Positions 35,110 through 47,232 of a stretch of DNA of 64,000 nt are shown here, piece after piece; the stretch's first letter is position 1, and every line of letters begins with the position of its first letter. Under the pieces are notes generated by a model. It made no database searches, had not been told where the DNA came from, and was given only the letters and a program-made list of their open reading frames with translations. The translations under genes were made by a program, and so were the position numbers. The stretch comes from Charina bottae (Eukaryota; Chordata; Lepidosauria; Squamata; Charinaidae). The stretch is taken from NCBI GenBank assembly GCA_023362775.1, contig JALMGJ010000029.1, forward strand, positions 1,082,001 through 1,146,000. Reading direction: 5' to 3'.

Positions 35110-37440
35110 TACAGAAACTATCGCTTTACCCTTCGCAGAAAACACTCACAGAAAGCACATTTATTGCTCTTTATGACGAGTGAAATGTCCTCTTGCAGCA
35201 TTACGAACAGTATTAAAATGGCATAGAAATACTGTATATTCACAGATCACATAATAAAGTGGTTCTGTCAAGCAATTAAGCATTTGGCTTGTGATAAGGA
35301 ACAAAACACACCAAACACCAAACAGAAAGTCTCTTTATTCTGCTTCTTTAAAAACACTGCTGATTGCAGAAATATTACAAATGGTTCATTTTGGAAATAC
35401 AATGAAGGCTTAGGAAAAAAATGAGTTTGATCAGCTGTCACACAAAACAGCACTTCAGCACTGGCTGAAAATAGCACCAAAAGAATATAAATAAGTCTGT
35501 GTCCATGCTACAAAACATTTAAAAATTCTGAGAAACTGTTTTAACTACGTTTTGTTCCCTCTCCCCTCCACTTAGCATTTCTTAAATTTTCTTTAGAATG
35601 CCGAAAGGAAAAACCCTTAAGGACTAGATGCTTGGTCAAAACAAAACCTGGTAAAAAGTTGACAATTAATTTGAAATAAATAAGAGGAGCTAGTTGGATT
35701 CCCATGGAGATGTTATTCTCCAATTCATTTGTAACAAAGCCTCCAACCAAATCCCCTTTGATTGGAAAATTTGTAATACCTAACAAGAAAATAGTTTCAC
35801 ACAATTCTAATAAGGGATCGCCGTTACAGATGCTTTCACCCACTGCAGTTCCAGAGTGCAGAGGCACTAAGCTACTGGTAGCAAAAGTCTGATTTCCAAA
35901 AACACAATTTAATATTTGTGCCATGTGCAAGAATCCCCGTGACCCTTCAGCAGCGAATACCGAGACACAAAGTGTCAAGTACCAGATTCTACAGAAGTTA
36001 TTGAATCCATTTGAAAAATGGCTTACAGTATTTGATTTCATATTATTGCCAATTCCTATTATTGTTGTAAATTAAGGCTTAAGTTATAATAAATTGGCAC
36101 TTTATTACATGTGTCTTCATAAAGCCTGGACTAAACATTGTATGAAAAAAATGGAAATTACATGAGCTTCCTGCTCTGAATGTCTTTGTTCATTTCTTGT
36201 TCCAAGATAAATCAAGTTACAGTGAAGAGCAAGCGGAAAACGTTTAAGTTCCACAAATTCGAAATCACATTATACATCTCTATTATTTCCTCCTATTAAG
36301 GAACCTGGACGATATATTTCTTGACGACATCTGCTCTCAGGTTCACTAGTGATGTCATAAGAAAAAAAATCTGCATCTCTTCCTCTCATGAAATATTTTT
36401 TGTTTCCTCTTATTCATTTAGATTAAGTTTAGCCTTAAGAATGTCTAGGTGTAAAGTCTACATTACTCAAGGAAACGAAAATGCTGGCTAGGCACAGCAT
36501 TCTAGGACATCCATCGATGGGTGGATTCCAACGACCCAGAATTCTCAGCAAGGGTCATACTGCCTGGGAATTCTGGGAATTGAAGTCTATACCTGTGGAG
36601 GGCTTCCAGCTTAGGGGTGGTGTCTTCAGTGAACTTCAGAAAAGTATTAAGATAGGAGACGGAAGCCTTTCTAGCAGTAAAAGTATATATATTCTTATGA
36701 GCGTTAGGAGAGCACCCCGAAGGCTACGAGATCCTTTGGTTTCCTTGTGGCAGTCAGAAAGGAGTTTCAAGTGAAAAAAAGAAATAAGTAATAAAAGAGC
36801 TTCATTCCACCTCAACTGGTTCCCCTGGAGTTTAACTTCAGGAAAAGTCCAATAAAAAGAGGAGAAACGGGACATCCAGAAAGTCTCCATCCTGCCCTAT
36901 CTCCACCACTATAATAACAACAATATAAACAATATATTTTAATGTAATATATTTTTTCCCGTTCAAAAAATAAGGGTATCGAACACTCTTCCTTTCTGCT
37001 CCCAACCTGCCTACCTAACCTGTGGTAGGCAGGGTGTTTTCTTCATTTTGAAGGAGATCTCTCTGCCAGATGCTCTATAAGACAAGTAAAAAAGAAACCC
37101 CAAAGTTCCTATATGCTCCACCTCTTTAAGAAGAAGACGTGTAATTCCACACAGGTGCTAAGAGAACTCTAAAAAAGAGAGACACGCCAGAGCAAAAGAC
37201 CTTCCTGTAAAAATTATTTTTTAAAAAAGTTATCATTGCCCTACAAATGCTTGTCCCAATATAAAACCATCAACAGAGGAGATGTAGATTGTTGGTCTTC
37301 CTGCTGAAGATTTTGTTTGGGTGCAAAAAAAGGCTTTTCCAACCCTTTGTCCATTATCGAGGAACGAGACAAGAAGCTTAGATGCCTAGAAGTCAGAAAA
37401 GATGCCTCAGTGGCAACTGAGTTGTAAACAAAGTCATCCT
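35110..37440. other. Region downstream of the phospholipase gene
   Basis: This would be the 3' UTR or 3' flank of the - strand gene ending at 37,657. A possible AATAAA signal on the - strand is at about 36,101-36,107. A 166-codon - strand frame (35,541-36,041) has no known motif. About 36,530-36,600 looks like a decayed copy of the TTCTGGGAATTGAAGTC MITE family. Confidence 0.35.
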
Positions 37441-37444
37441 AAAG

Positions 37445-37573
37445 CAGCGTTTCTCAACCTCGGCCACTTTAAGATGGGTGGACTTCAACTCCCAGAATTC
37501 CCCAGCCACTGGCTGGGGAATTCTGGGAGTTGAAGACCACCCATCTTAAAGTGGCCAAGGTTGTGAAGCACTG
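37445..37573. mobile_element. Palindromic hAT-type MITE near the gene's 3' end
   Basis: It begins CAGCGTTTCTCAACC and ends GGTTGTGAAGCACTG, with arms TTTAAGATGGGTGGACTTC and its complement. Target copies TCCTAAAG and TCCTAACA differ at two bases. It lies about 80 bp past the stop codon at 37,657, so it may be within the 3' UTR. Confidence 0.85.
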
Positions 37574-37656
37574 TCCTAACAGTTGTTTGGCAAGGTGCTA
37601 GAAAGACATGTGTCTCAAAGATGGAGAGTTCCCTGTCTAACGTCGTAGCTCCCAAG

Positions 37657-37933
37657 CTAGTCTTCAGAGGCAGAGTGAAAACTCTTCTCGGAGGATGAGT
37701 CGAAATCCATAGACGCTCCAGAGTCCGTGAAGAAGGAGGCGACGGAACCACCGGTTTCAGAATCGCCAACTGCCCCTTTCTCCTTCGCCAGGTCTTTGCA
37801 GCAGGGGAGATCCCAGAGCCAGCCTTCAAGACCGGGGGAAGAGCGGGACGCTTTGGGGGGCAGGTAGGAAGGGCGAAGGCAGGGCCTCCCTGGGGCCGTC
37901 TGGCATTTTCTAAGCAATGTTTCACTGACTTTG
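37657..37933 (-). CDS. PNPLA3: PNPLA3-like gene, last coding exon
   Basis: The acceptor CTTGTCCTTGCAG ends at 37,934. The exon starts with the last base of a Ser codon and encodes [18 protein letters not shown], then a Pro/Ser-rich and acidic tail ending [10 protein letters not shown] and TAG. Patatin-like phospholipases of this group have poorly conserved C-terminal tails, so this exon alone would not identify the gene. The phase fits the exon at 39,893-40,009. Confidence 0.65.
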
Positions 37934-38427
37934 CTGCAAGGACAAGAAGGAAGAGTCTTTAGCAACTCCTGAAATTACTCTTATGCGAAAGGCGGGGTGC
38001 AGTCTTCCCCAGCCCTCTTCCCCCAACCAAGTCTCGATAACCGAATAGTTATTTTTACATTTATAACTCGGCACCGCATCCATCTTTAAATAGGCAACCC
38101 CTCAAGGAATAGGTCAATAATTTTGGTTTGGATTCAGTGGCAACTTCGTATATATTGATCCCTGGCTGTCATTTTAAAAATAGCCTGCACGCTTCCTCTA
38201 GGCAGCCTACAAATATTCACATACAGTAAAAGTCTGTTTTTTTCTTCTTCTTGAGTTGAGTTCCTCTCTGGGTGACTCCAAGCACCCACCCGCACGGTTC
38301 TCTTGGCCACAGGGGAAAATAGCTCGCCACTGCCGCCTTCTTCTTTTTCCAAATAATTTTATTAAACATTTTGAGTAAAACTATAGAAGATAATACAAGC
38401 TAGAAAAAAGGAAGAGAAGAAATACAC

Positions 38428-38460
<33 letters not shown>

Positions 38461-38795
38461 AAGGTAACGGTAAAGGTTCCCCCCGCACATTTCTGCAGTC
38501 GTGTCCGACTCTAGGGGCCGGTGCTCATCTCCGTTTCTTAGCCGAAGATCCAGCGCTGTCCGAAGACGCTTCCGCGGTCATGTGGCCGGCATGACGCGCA
38601 CGGAATGCTGTTACCTACCCACTGAAGTGGTACCTATTCATCTACTTGCATTTGCATGCTTTCGAATTGCTAGGTTGGCAAGAGCTAGGGCGAGTGCGGG
38701 AGCTCACTCCGTCATGCGGGGCTAGGGATTCGAACCGCCGACCTTCTGATCGACAAGTCTGGCGTCTTAACCACTGAGCCATCGGGCCCCATTTA

Positions 38796-38852
<57 letters not shown>

Positions 38853-40276
38853 CCCCCACTGCCTTCTTCTCAAGCCTTGACTTGACTCACAGCCTAGCCT
38901 GCTATCCTAAGAGTAATGGGGGTCTCCCATTCCAGGACCTAACCAGGTCTGATGCAGCTTTGATTCCAAGATCAGCCAAGGTTTGCCGGGTGCCGTTTCC
39001 TGCACTGACAAAAATAACTGAACCCAGCTAAAACAAGCGTCTGAGCTGCAGAGCCGTGATGGTCAATGGCTTGTCCTGTGAGACAGCTAAGCAGAACTCT
39101 ACGTGCTCCTGCCTCACACCAAAATCGCCAGCATGCCCCACAGCACCCCCCACCCCCACCACAAGCCTGTGGCCGGACCATCCAGGCTGGCGGCAGGAGA
39201 TCGCTGCCTCGGTGAAGCAGCACGTCCGCGAAACAACTCTTGAGCTACGCCACTGTTGCACTGCAAACTTGTAAACATGTTCCCTGCTTCTCTGTCTTTT
39301 ATACAAGTTATGGTACCGCGGTGGCTCAGAGGTTAAGACACTGAGTCAGAGACCATTAAGGCTGACAGCTCGGCAGTTCGAAACGCAGAGCTTGAGCCGC
39401 GTGCCGGAGTGAGCTCCCGGCAATTTGTCCCAGCTCCTGCCAACCTAGCAGTTCAAAAGCATGCAAATGCAAGTAGATTCTTGCCAAACCACTGTTAGGA
39501 CAGCGTTTCAGAACCTTGGCCACTTTAAGATGGGTGGACTTCAAATTTGGATTCAAAGCTTCCCGAGACTGAATTATGCATGAAGTCAATTAAATACAAG
39601 CCATTTTAAAGACGTAAATAGCTCTTTGGGTGGACAGATCTTTGCACGCAGGCGAGGTTAAACTTCCCTGTGATTTAACTCTTTATCTGTGGCTTATGCA
39701 CACAATAAAGTGGTGGGGCTTTGACCACGCCTTTGCAGCCGCCATCTTTATTTTTTTGACCCCACCCCTGCCCCCTGCAGACCTCTTGCTAGAGAGGGCA
39801 AAGGCTTATAGCACTGTCCCAAGATTGTCAAACCTCGTTATGCTCCCAAAAATATTCTCTCTGTGGCTGGCCAAAGGAGGGGCAAGACGTACCTGGGGGT
39901 CTTCAGGAGCCCCTTTCTTGCTCTGCAACAGACCGCACCCATCATTTGGTAAAGCTGCCCCTGCATCCACCGCACGTCCTCAGGGATGTCAGGAAACCAC
40001 TGGACTAATCTGCAACGATTGGAAAGAAGCTGATGCTTCAAAATCAAGCCTGCTTCTGGACGGTTTTTTTTTTTTAAATTTCGCCCACCACCACCCTTCC
40101 TCATATCAGCTAAGATTTTATAGGGGAAAAGAGTATTTGTTCTGTTTTTTTTAAGTTCATAATAATAAAAGGACAAGATTTTCATATGAAGCTAGGTGCA
40201 AGGCTTTTCAGTTAGAGATGAACTGAGATACCTGTAGATACTAATGCTGTGAGTGAATGAATGAATGAATGAATGA

Positions 40277-40332
<56 letters not shown>

Positions 40333-43300
40333 AAAAATGTGGGATATAAATCTAGCAAGTAGATAGATAAATATATGCAGATCTAGCCTGAGAAGTATTT
40401 GGGCATTTTTAAGAAAAATGGCCTCCGAAGGAATAAGTCTTTTCCTTAAGACAGGGGTCCCCAACCTGTGGGCCATGGCCCACTAGTGGGCGGCGGCCTG
40501 TTAGGAAGTGGGCCGCACAGCAGGTGAGCGGTGGTGGTCCGCACAATTGGCTCCCGCCTGCAAACCCCGCCCCCCGTCCACGCTATTGGCTCCCACCTGC
40601 AAACCCCGCCCCCAGTCCATGGAAAAAATGTCTCCCACGACCGGTCCCTGGTGCCAAAAAGGTTGGGTACCCCTGCCTTAAGAGTTTTTGGAAGAATAAC
40701 ACAGATGTGAAGTTTTCTAAAAAGCTTTGAACACTTGGGAAGTAGATCATATACACTCACCTTAAGCCCACAAAGTAGGCTGACTCAACTGGCAAAGTGT
40801 ATGGTAACATCATGTAGGACATTAGTCGCATGGGAAGAAATTTTGAAAGCTGACCATAGAGTCCACTTTTTTCATTACAAGCCTCTTGTAATGCTGTAAA
40901 ATTTAAATAAGAATTCATCTTAATTGAATTGATTCATGTTTAGATCAAGCAAGAAAAATTATGGCTAGGCCATAATCAACCTTTTCACATCAAAAATGAC
41001 TAAGTAGAACCTTCTAGTATTCTAATCAGGTAATCAAGCTAGATTTTGTTTATTCAACTTTCAATTCATTTTTAGTCATCTTATACTGGGAACCAATAAC
41101 CACTAATTCCCTGAGTCATGAGACTCTGGATCATTCTAGCATTGTGAATTAAACCAAGACACTGGACTATAGTTTACTTAAGCTTGCCTAATCTTAGGCT
41201 TTGCTCCTTGCAACTAGAATAGATTCATAAAAAGTCATTCTTTAACACTGAAAAAGAAAAACTCTTTGAGGTACAAAAACAGACCTCCAATTTTAATTTG
41301 GAAAAGGAAGCCTATTTTGGCTATCAGAAGCTTGACAAACATTGCCTTCTCTGATTGCTTGCTCATAACACGGCTCATAACACATCTAACATTTCCAGCC
41401 AAAATTAACTTCAGTGCAACATGAATTACATTCACCCAAAGCCAAAGATGAGCTACCTAGATCCTGAGACAAAATATTTCAAGTAAATTAATCCATACAG
41501 CCTTCAAAGCAGTCCCCTTATTGGCATGCTGATAGTTTGACCAGCTAAAAGTAATGGCCTCTCTGGTCTTGTTTAGACAGTAAATTAAAATGCTTCAATA
41601 CAGGTTGCAAAAAAAAAAAAAGATCGAACAAGCACCAAACTCTGTCTGTCTGGTCTCTGCTTACTGGTGCTGGAAGCTACTAAACATAAATTTTTGCAAT
41701 TAAAACAGACAATTAATTTAAGATTTTACTTTTATGTAGTCTAGGAGGCAGCTTCCCAATTATAGTCCTATCCAATGGCCAAGAAGTTAATTTTAGCTGA
41801 TCAATAAATATTTCTTCTTCTTGCATCCCTTTTTTGCCTTCATTTGCTGCACTTCTTTTATCAGTGTAGCCTGGGATCTGGGCACATCCTTGATGATCCT
41901 GCCTCCTTAAGGCTAAGTCAGTGGAAACCGATTCCTGCAGCAGACCTTAATAAACAGATTAAAAAACAAACGCTTCTGCTATGAGTGACACGATGCAAAG
42001 CAAGCCAAGTAAAATGCAGCCAGGAAAAAAACAAACAGTTAGAGATATCCTAGTCTTAACTTTCAAACCTTGGATTAAGAATGTCATGTCTATTTGCAGT
42101 TGTATGTGTAACTTGCACCGTCCTCTTCAAACATTCCTGACGTTCCTGCTAGCAAACAGAGGTGAATTAGCAAACCTTTACATTTATTTTTATAGCATGC
42201 CTGGAGTTGTGCTGTCCTCTATTAACTCCTTATAGCATGCCAGGTAAGGCATCCTTGTGCCCCATCCCAAACATGGAGCTACCCATAATTTGGTTATCAT
42301 GATCAGGCTGAGTTCACACACACTGTTCTTCACCTTAAGAATTTCAGTTCCCTCCTTCCGTTCTTGACTTCACCAAAAGAGTTTAATGAAGTGTCTGAAT
42401 GGACAAATTATGCTTGGCACAAACATGGCTTAAACTGTGTTCTGAATCAGATTTCAAGGAAAACTCATCTTTGCATGAATGGGTAAAACTAGATTGTGCA
42501 AAATCACCCAATGCAGTTCAAGTTGGCCAAATCAGTGCTTGGGCCACTTGGATTTTACACTGAACCAAGCCATTAATGCTGATGTTGCTTGTTAAACTCA
42601 ATATAGACAATATTGCAGAAGCAGACTGGTTTATACCGAGGTAAACTTCTTTACAGGTGTTCCTATATTTCTCTGAAACTTTTTGGTAAGATTTGGGGTG
42701 CTTAAAGTCCCAATATGCATATGATAAAAAAGTATCAGGAAGGAAATCACAGAGCTACTTCTGACAGTAAACACTCAATGGAAATTCTGTCGAATTAAAT
42801 ATGTTCAGAAGAATTCTCTCTGGTTTGACTGTAATCTTTTTTTTCTTTATTTATTTAATTTTTATCCCCCCTTTATTATTTTTATAAATAACTCAAGGCA
42901 GCGAACATACCTAATAATCGTTCCTCCTCCTATTTTCCCCACAACCACCCTGTGAGGTGGGTTGGGCTGAGAGAGCGTGACTGGTCCCAGGTCACCCAGC
43001 CGGCTTTCATGCCTAAGGCGGGACTAGAACTCTCAGTCTCCTGTTTCCCATTGGCTCCTTCCTAGGGCTGAGAGACAGGGACTGGCCCAAGGCCACCCAG
43101 CCGGCTTTCGTTCCTAAGGCGGGACTAGAACTCTCTGTCTCCCAGTTTCTAGCCCAGCACCTTAAGTAAAGGTAAAGGTTCCCCCCGCACTTTTGTGCAG
43201 TCCTGTCCGACTCTAGGGGCCAGTGCTCATCTCCGTTTGTTAGCCGAAGAGCCAGCGTTGTCCAAAGACGCTTCCACGGTCATGTGGCCGCATGACGCAT

Positions 43301-46300
43301 GCGGAACGCTGTTACCTACCCACTGAAATGGTACCTATTCATCTACTTGCATTTGCATGCTTTCGAATTGCTAGGTTGGCAAGAGCTGGAGCTAGTGCAG
43401 GAGCTCACTCCACACGCAGGGCTAAGTTCGAACCTCCGAACTTGCGATCGACAAGCCTGGCATCTTACCCACTGAGCCACTATGCCCCTTAAAGCCCAGC
43501 ACCTTAACCACCTTTAATCTGTTCCAGCGTATCTGATTCTCAGAGACTGCCTGGACAACTCCCTGCAATTTTCTTGGCAAGGTTTTGGAAGTGGTTTGCC
43601 ATTGCCTCCTTCCTAGGGCTGAGAGAGAGGGGCTGGCCCAAAGTCACCCAGCTGGCTTTGTGCCTAAGGCGGGACTAGAACTCACCGTCTCCTGCTTTCT
43701 AGCCCGGTGCCTTCACCACTCCACCAAACGGGCTCCCTTGACTGTAACTAAGCCTGCGCTAATAACCCTCATTGGTCAGGGGGCTTTCAGAACGAGCCCC
43801 TGCTGTCCCTGGAGCGCAGCTTCTCTTGGGCCACCTGAGGGCTGCTGCAACCACTGCCCACGCCTCTGGCTCTGCCTGCAAGATGGCCGGAGAGAGGAGG
43901 AAAGGGCCCCAAAGGCCGAGAACTGCCCGGGGTCCTCCTCTCCATGGACCTGTCCCTTCAGCACCCCACATACGTAGCACGGGCCTCCAAGCCAGAACCC
44001 GATGTGCCCTGGGCCTACAGCGTGCCCCCTCCAAACGGCTGCCACTTCTGCTTGTGCCAGGGAAGAGCCGCTCCCCTCCCTGGCTTGTCTTTGCCCCCAC
44101 CAGCTGCCGGCACCCCTTCTGCCTCAGGAGCAGCGGGCACAGTGCTCAAGCCCGCCTCTCCTCCCCTTGGCCAGCCTCCTAACTGTCCTGGGGTATGGGG
44201 GGGCATACAGCTAGAGAACGGACGCAGCTGGTCCTCAAGTGGGGGATTCGGGGGCCAGAGGGAAGCCTTCAAAGCCAGCCCCCCTTTAAAACTGAGCCAG
44301 AAGGGCGCTACTCAACGTGCTACACGCCCAGCACTGACTGGAAGAAATCAATTCCCCAAATAAGCAGGCGGGCCTTATTGAGGAGAAGGGATTTTTTTTC
44401 CTGGAGGGGAAAAATGTTAAAAGGGAGGTAATCTAAAAAGTCACCCCCACCCTGAACTGAACCAGAACATTAAAAATAAATAAATAAGCTAAAAAGAAAC
44501 GGGATCGGGGCTGTCGGCAACTAGGCACCTGCTCCGATACCACCTCAGCTCTCCAGCAGAAGCATCACTCCAGCCCTGAGTCCAATTTATTTTATTTATT
44601 TAATTTTTATCCCGCCTTTATTACTTTTATAAGTAACTAAAGGCAGGGAACATACCTAATACTCCTTCCTCCTCCTATTTTGCCCACAACAACCACCCTG
44701 TGAGGTGAGTTGGGCGGAGAGAGAGTGACTGGCCCAAGGTCACCCAGCCGGCTTTTGTGCCTGAGGCGGGACTAGAACTCTCAGTCTCCTGGTTTGCCAT
44801 TGGCTCCTTCCTAGGGCTGAGAGAGAGTGACTGGCCCAAGGTCACCCAGCCGGCTTTCATTCCTAAGGCGGGACTAGAACTCTCAGTCTCCTGGTTTCCC
44901 ATTGGCTCCTTCCTAGGGCTGAGAGACAGGGACTGGCCCAAGGTCACCCACCCGGCTTTCATGTATCCTCTTTCTTGGGAGATTTAAGTTCAGCAGGAAC
45001 CCTTGTTAGAGGATGTGCTCCTGAACATAAGCGGAGTGCTGAAAATATTATTTTTTAAATGATTGTGTGCCATCAAGACTTCGTCGACTCCTAGTGACCA
45101 GGCACAGTATGGGCTTAGCCAACAAACCTTCATTATACCTGAAGTAAAAATCAGATGTATTAAAAAATATGTAAGATAGGGACGCTCACTTCTCCCTAAA
45201 CTACATCTTGAAAAGAGGGAAGCCCAAGACAGACAGAGAGAAGTTCCATTTTGACTCTTAAGCACAGAGATTAAGAATAGGGCAAGTGGGAGGTGGACAC
45301 AGGGGCAGCCGGAGAAGACCCTTCCCCTTATCTCTTTCTTGCCATTTGCTGTGGTTCCAATAAAGAATGCAACCTCCAATCTCACAGCCATTTCCTCCTC
45401 CCCACAGATCACCCCCCATCCAGCCTCAGCCAACAGCAGGAGGACAGGACTCTCCAGACACGAGAACCTGAAGACAACACCCCAACTGCAAGAGACAAGG
45501 TGTCAGTCTCCCTCCACTTTAGCTCCGTTCGCCTGTCATAGTTTCAAACGTTCACGTGTCAAGCATTGTGAGAACTTGACCCGTGTTTGCTTTTGTGCCA
45601 AAAGCCTTGCTGCTCGCAACGAGCCGCTTGCCTTGACATTCCTGCCTTGGCCGTTTTCTGGTAAGAAACCTGGACTGTTAATGAGCGTTCTGACGGGAGG
45701 GGGCCGAACTGGAGCGGGAGCTGGCTTGTTTTCAATTAGATCAGAGCTTTCCAAACTTTTCATGTTGGCGACACACACCAACGGCGGCAGCGGTGCAGCC
45801 TGCAGTGTCCTGGTGTGTCGTGCGAAAACCCGGAAGCGCTGATGGGGGGAACTGGAAGAAGCGGTACCCCCGCCAATCAGCGGTGGCGGCGCTGATTGGC
45901 GGGGTTGCCGCTTCTTCCGGTTACCCCCATCAGCGCTTCCGGGTTTTCGCACAACACACCAGGACACCACAGGAGACACAGTAGTGTCTCACGACACACA
46001 CTTTGGAAAGCTATGAATTAGATAGTAAATGATGTCAGATGTTCTTAATATCAAATTATGCTTCGCCAATTTGGCCATTCAAAGCTTTGCCTTTGCCTCA
46101 TGTATTCTGGTCTTTAATAAATGAATCTTTTTAGTATGGACTGACTGAAAGGTTTCTTGGTTTTGGGATCCTGATACTGAGACTCTCACACAAGGCCACT
46201 CCCAGCCACAGCAGAAAACACAAAATGCTTTTTGGCCCATACCTGGAAGAAAACATCAGAAACATGTGTTTCAGTTCATGCCCACACCACCCAAAAACAG

Positions 46301-47201
46301 CCTGGGCGTAAACCCTTTTGCACTCCCTTTCTGCCACATTATGCAAATAAATCTGGAAACAGTAACCTACCACTTTCTTTCAAAAATCTAAGAGCATCTG
46401 AATATCCTTGTTCACAGAGTTCAGCTAGCACCTGAAAAGAAATTCACAGAAAACTAGTTAAGCAAGTTTTAAAACTTGTGGAAAGAACACTTTAGATACT
46501 TCATGCCACTTTTACTCAGAGAAAATGTTGACGTCTGGCTTATGGGCAAGTAGGGCAAACAGTCTGGAACTAATTAACTTCCACTTACAGCCTGGTATTA
46601 GATGGATACATCCTTGAGGGATGACTATATGAAGATATTCCTAATCTCCTTAAATTGTTCCCATGCACAATATTAACGGGCTCTCCCTTTGCCCTTTGCC
46701 CACCCAAGAACAGGCTGTTGAGCAACACGGAAAGAAAAACAGCAACACCACAAGCTGCACACAATTAATTACACGGTCTTCCTATGGACGAGGTGGTTTT
46801 TCCCAGATTTCTCCTCTGGTTTTCCCAGAGAATAACCAGGGATACGGCTGAACCATAGGGCACTTAAGTATCGTTAAGAGTTGCAGAATCCCGTCACAGA
46901 AAAAGAAAAGTAAAATGTGAAGCCCATGCAACTTTGAAAGTTAAAAAGACAGACCTAAGAAACTGCTTCTCCCACCATCTCGTAAAAAAAGGAAAGCCAA
47001 TCACCCAATTTCAACATACTAGATTATTATTTAACGTATATTATCCTCTGGTGCATCCAATCTGACATCAAAGATCTCCAGATCTGATCACTTAGTGCAG
47101 TATTTCTCAATCTTAGCAACTTTAAGATGTGGGGACTTGAACTTCCAGAATTCCCCAGCCAAGGTTGAGAAACACTAATTTAGTGTTTTTCTAAACTAAA
47201 C

Positions 47202-47232
<31 letters not shown>

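Noticed and set aside
35541..36041. SAMM50 exon (expected neighbour of PNPLA3)
   Set aside because: A weak resemblance of a few residues to the end of SAMM50 was considered, but there are no flanking splice sites and the wider sequence does not match.
37485..37925. 146-codon frame overlapping the last phospholipase exon
   Set aside because: It is in a different phase from the exon that joins in frame with its neighbours, and it runs into the MITE at 37,445-37,573.
1617..38450. Microsatellites as CRISPR or phage features
   Set aside because: They are simple di-, tetra- and pentanucleotide runs in a vertebrate genome, without spaced repeats.
43772..44363. Overlapping long open frames on both strands in a GC-rich stretch
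   Set aside because: Frames overlap in several phases, have no known motif and are Pro/Ser/Arg-rich as random GC-rich DNA would be. No convincing splice pair surrounds them.
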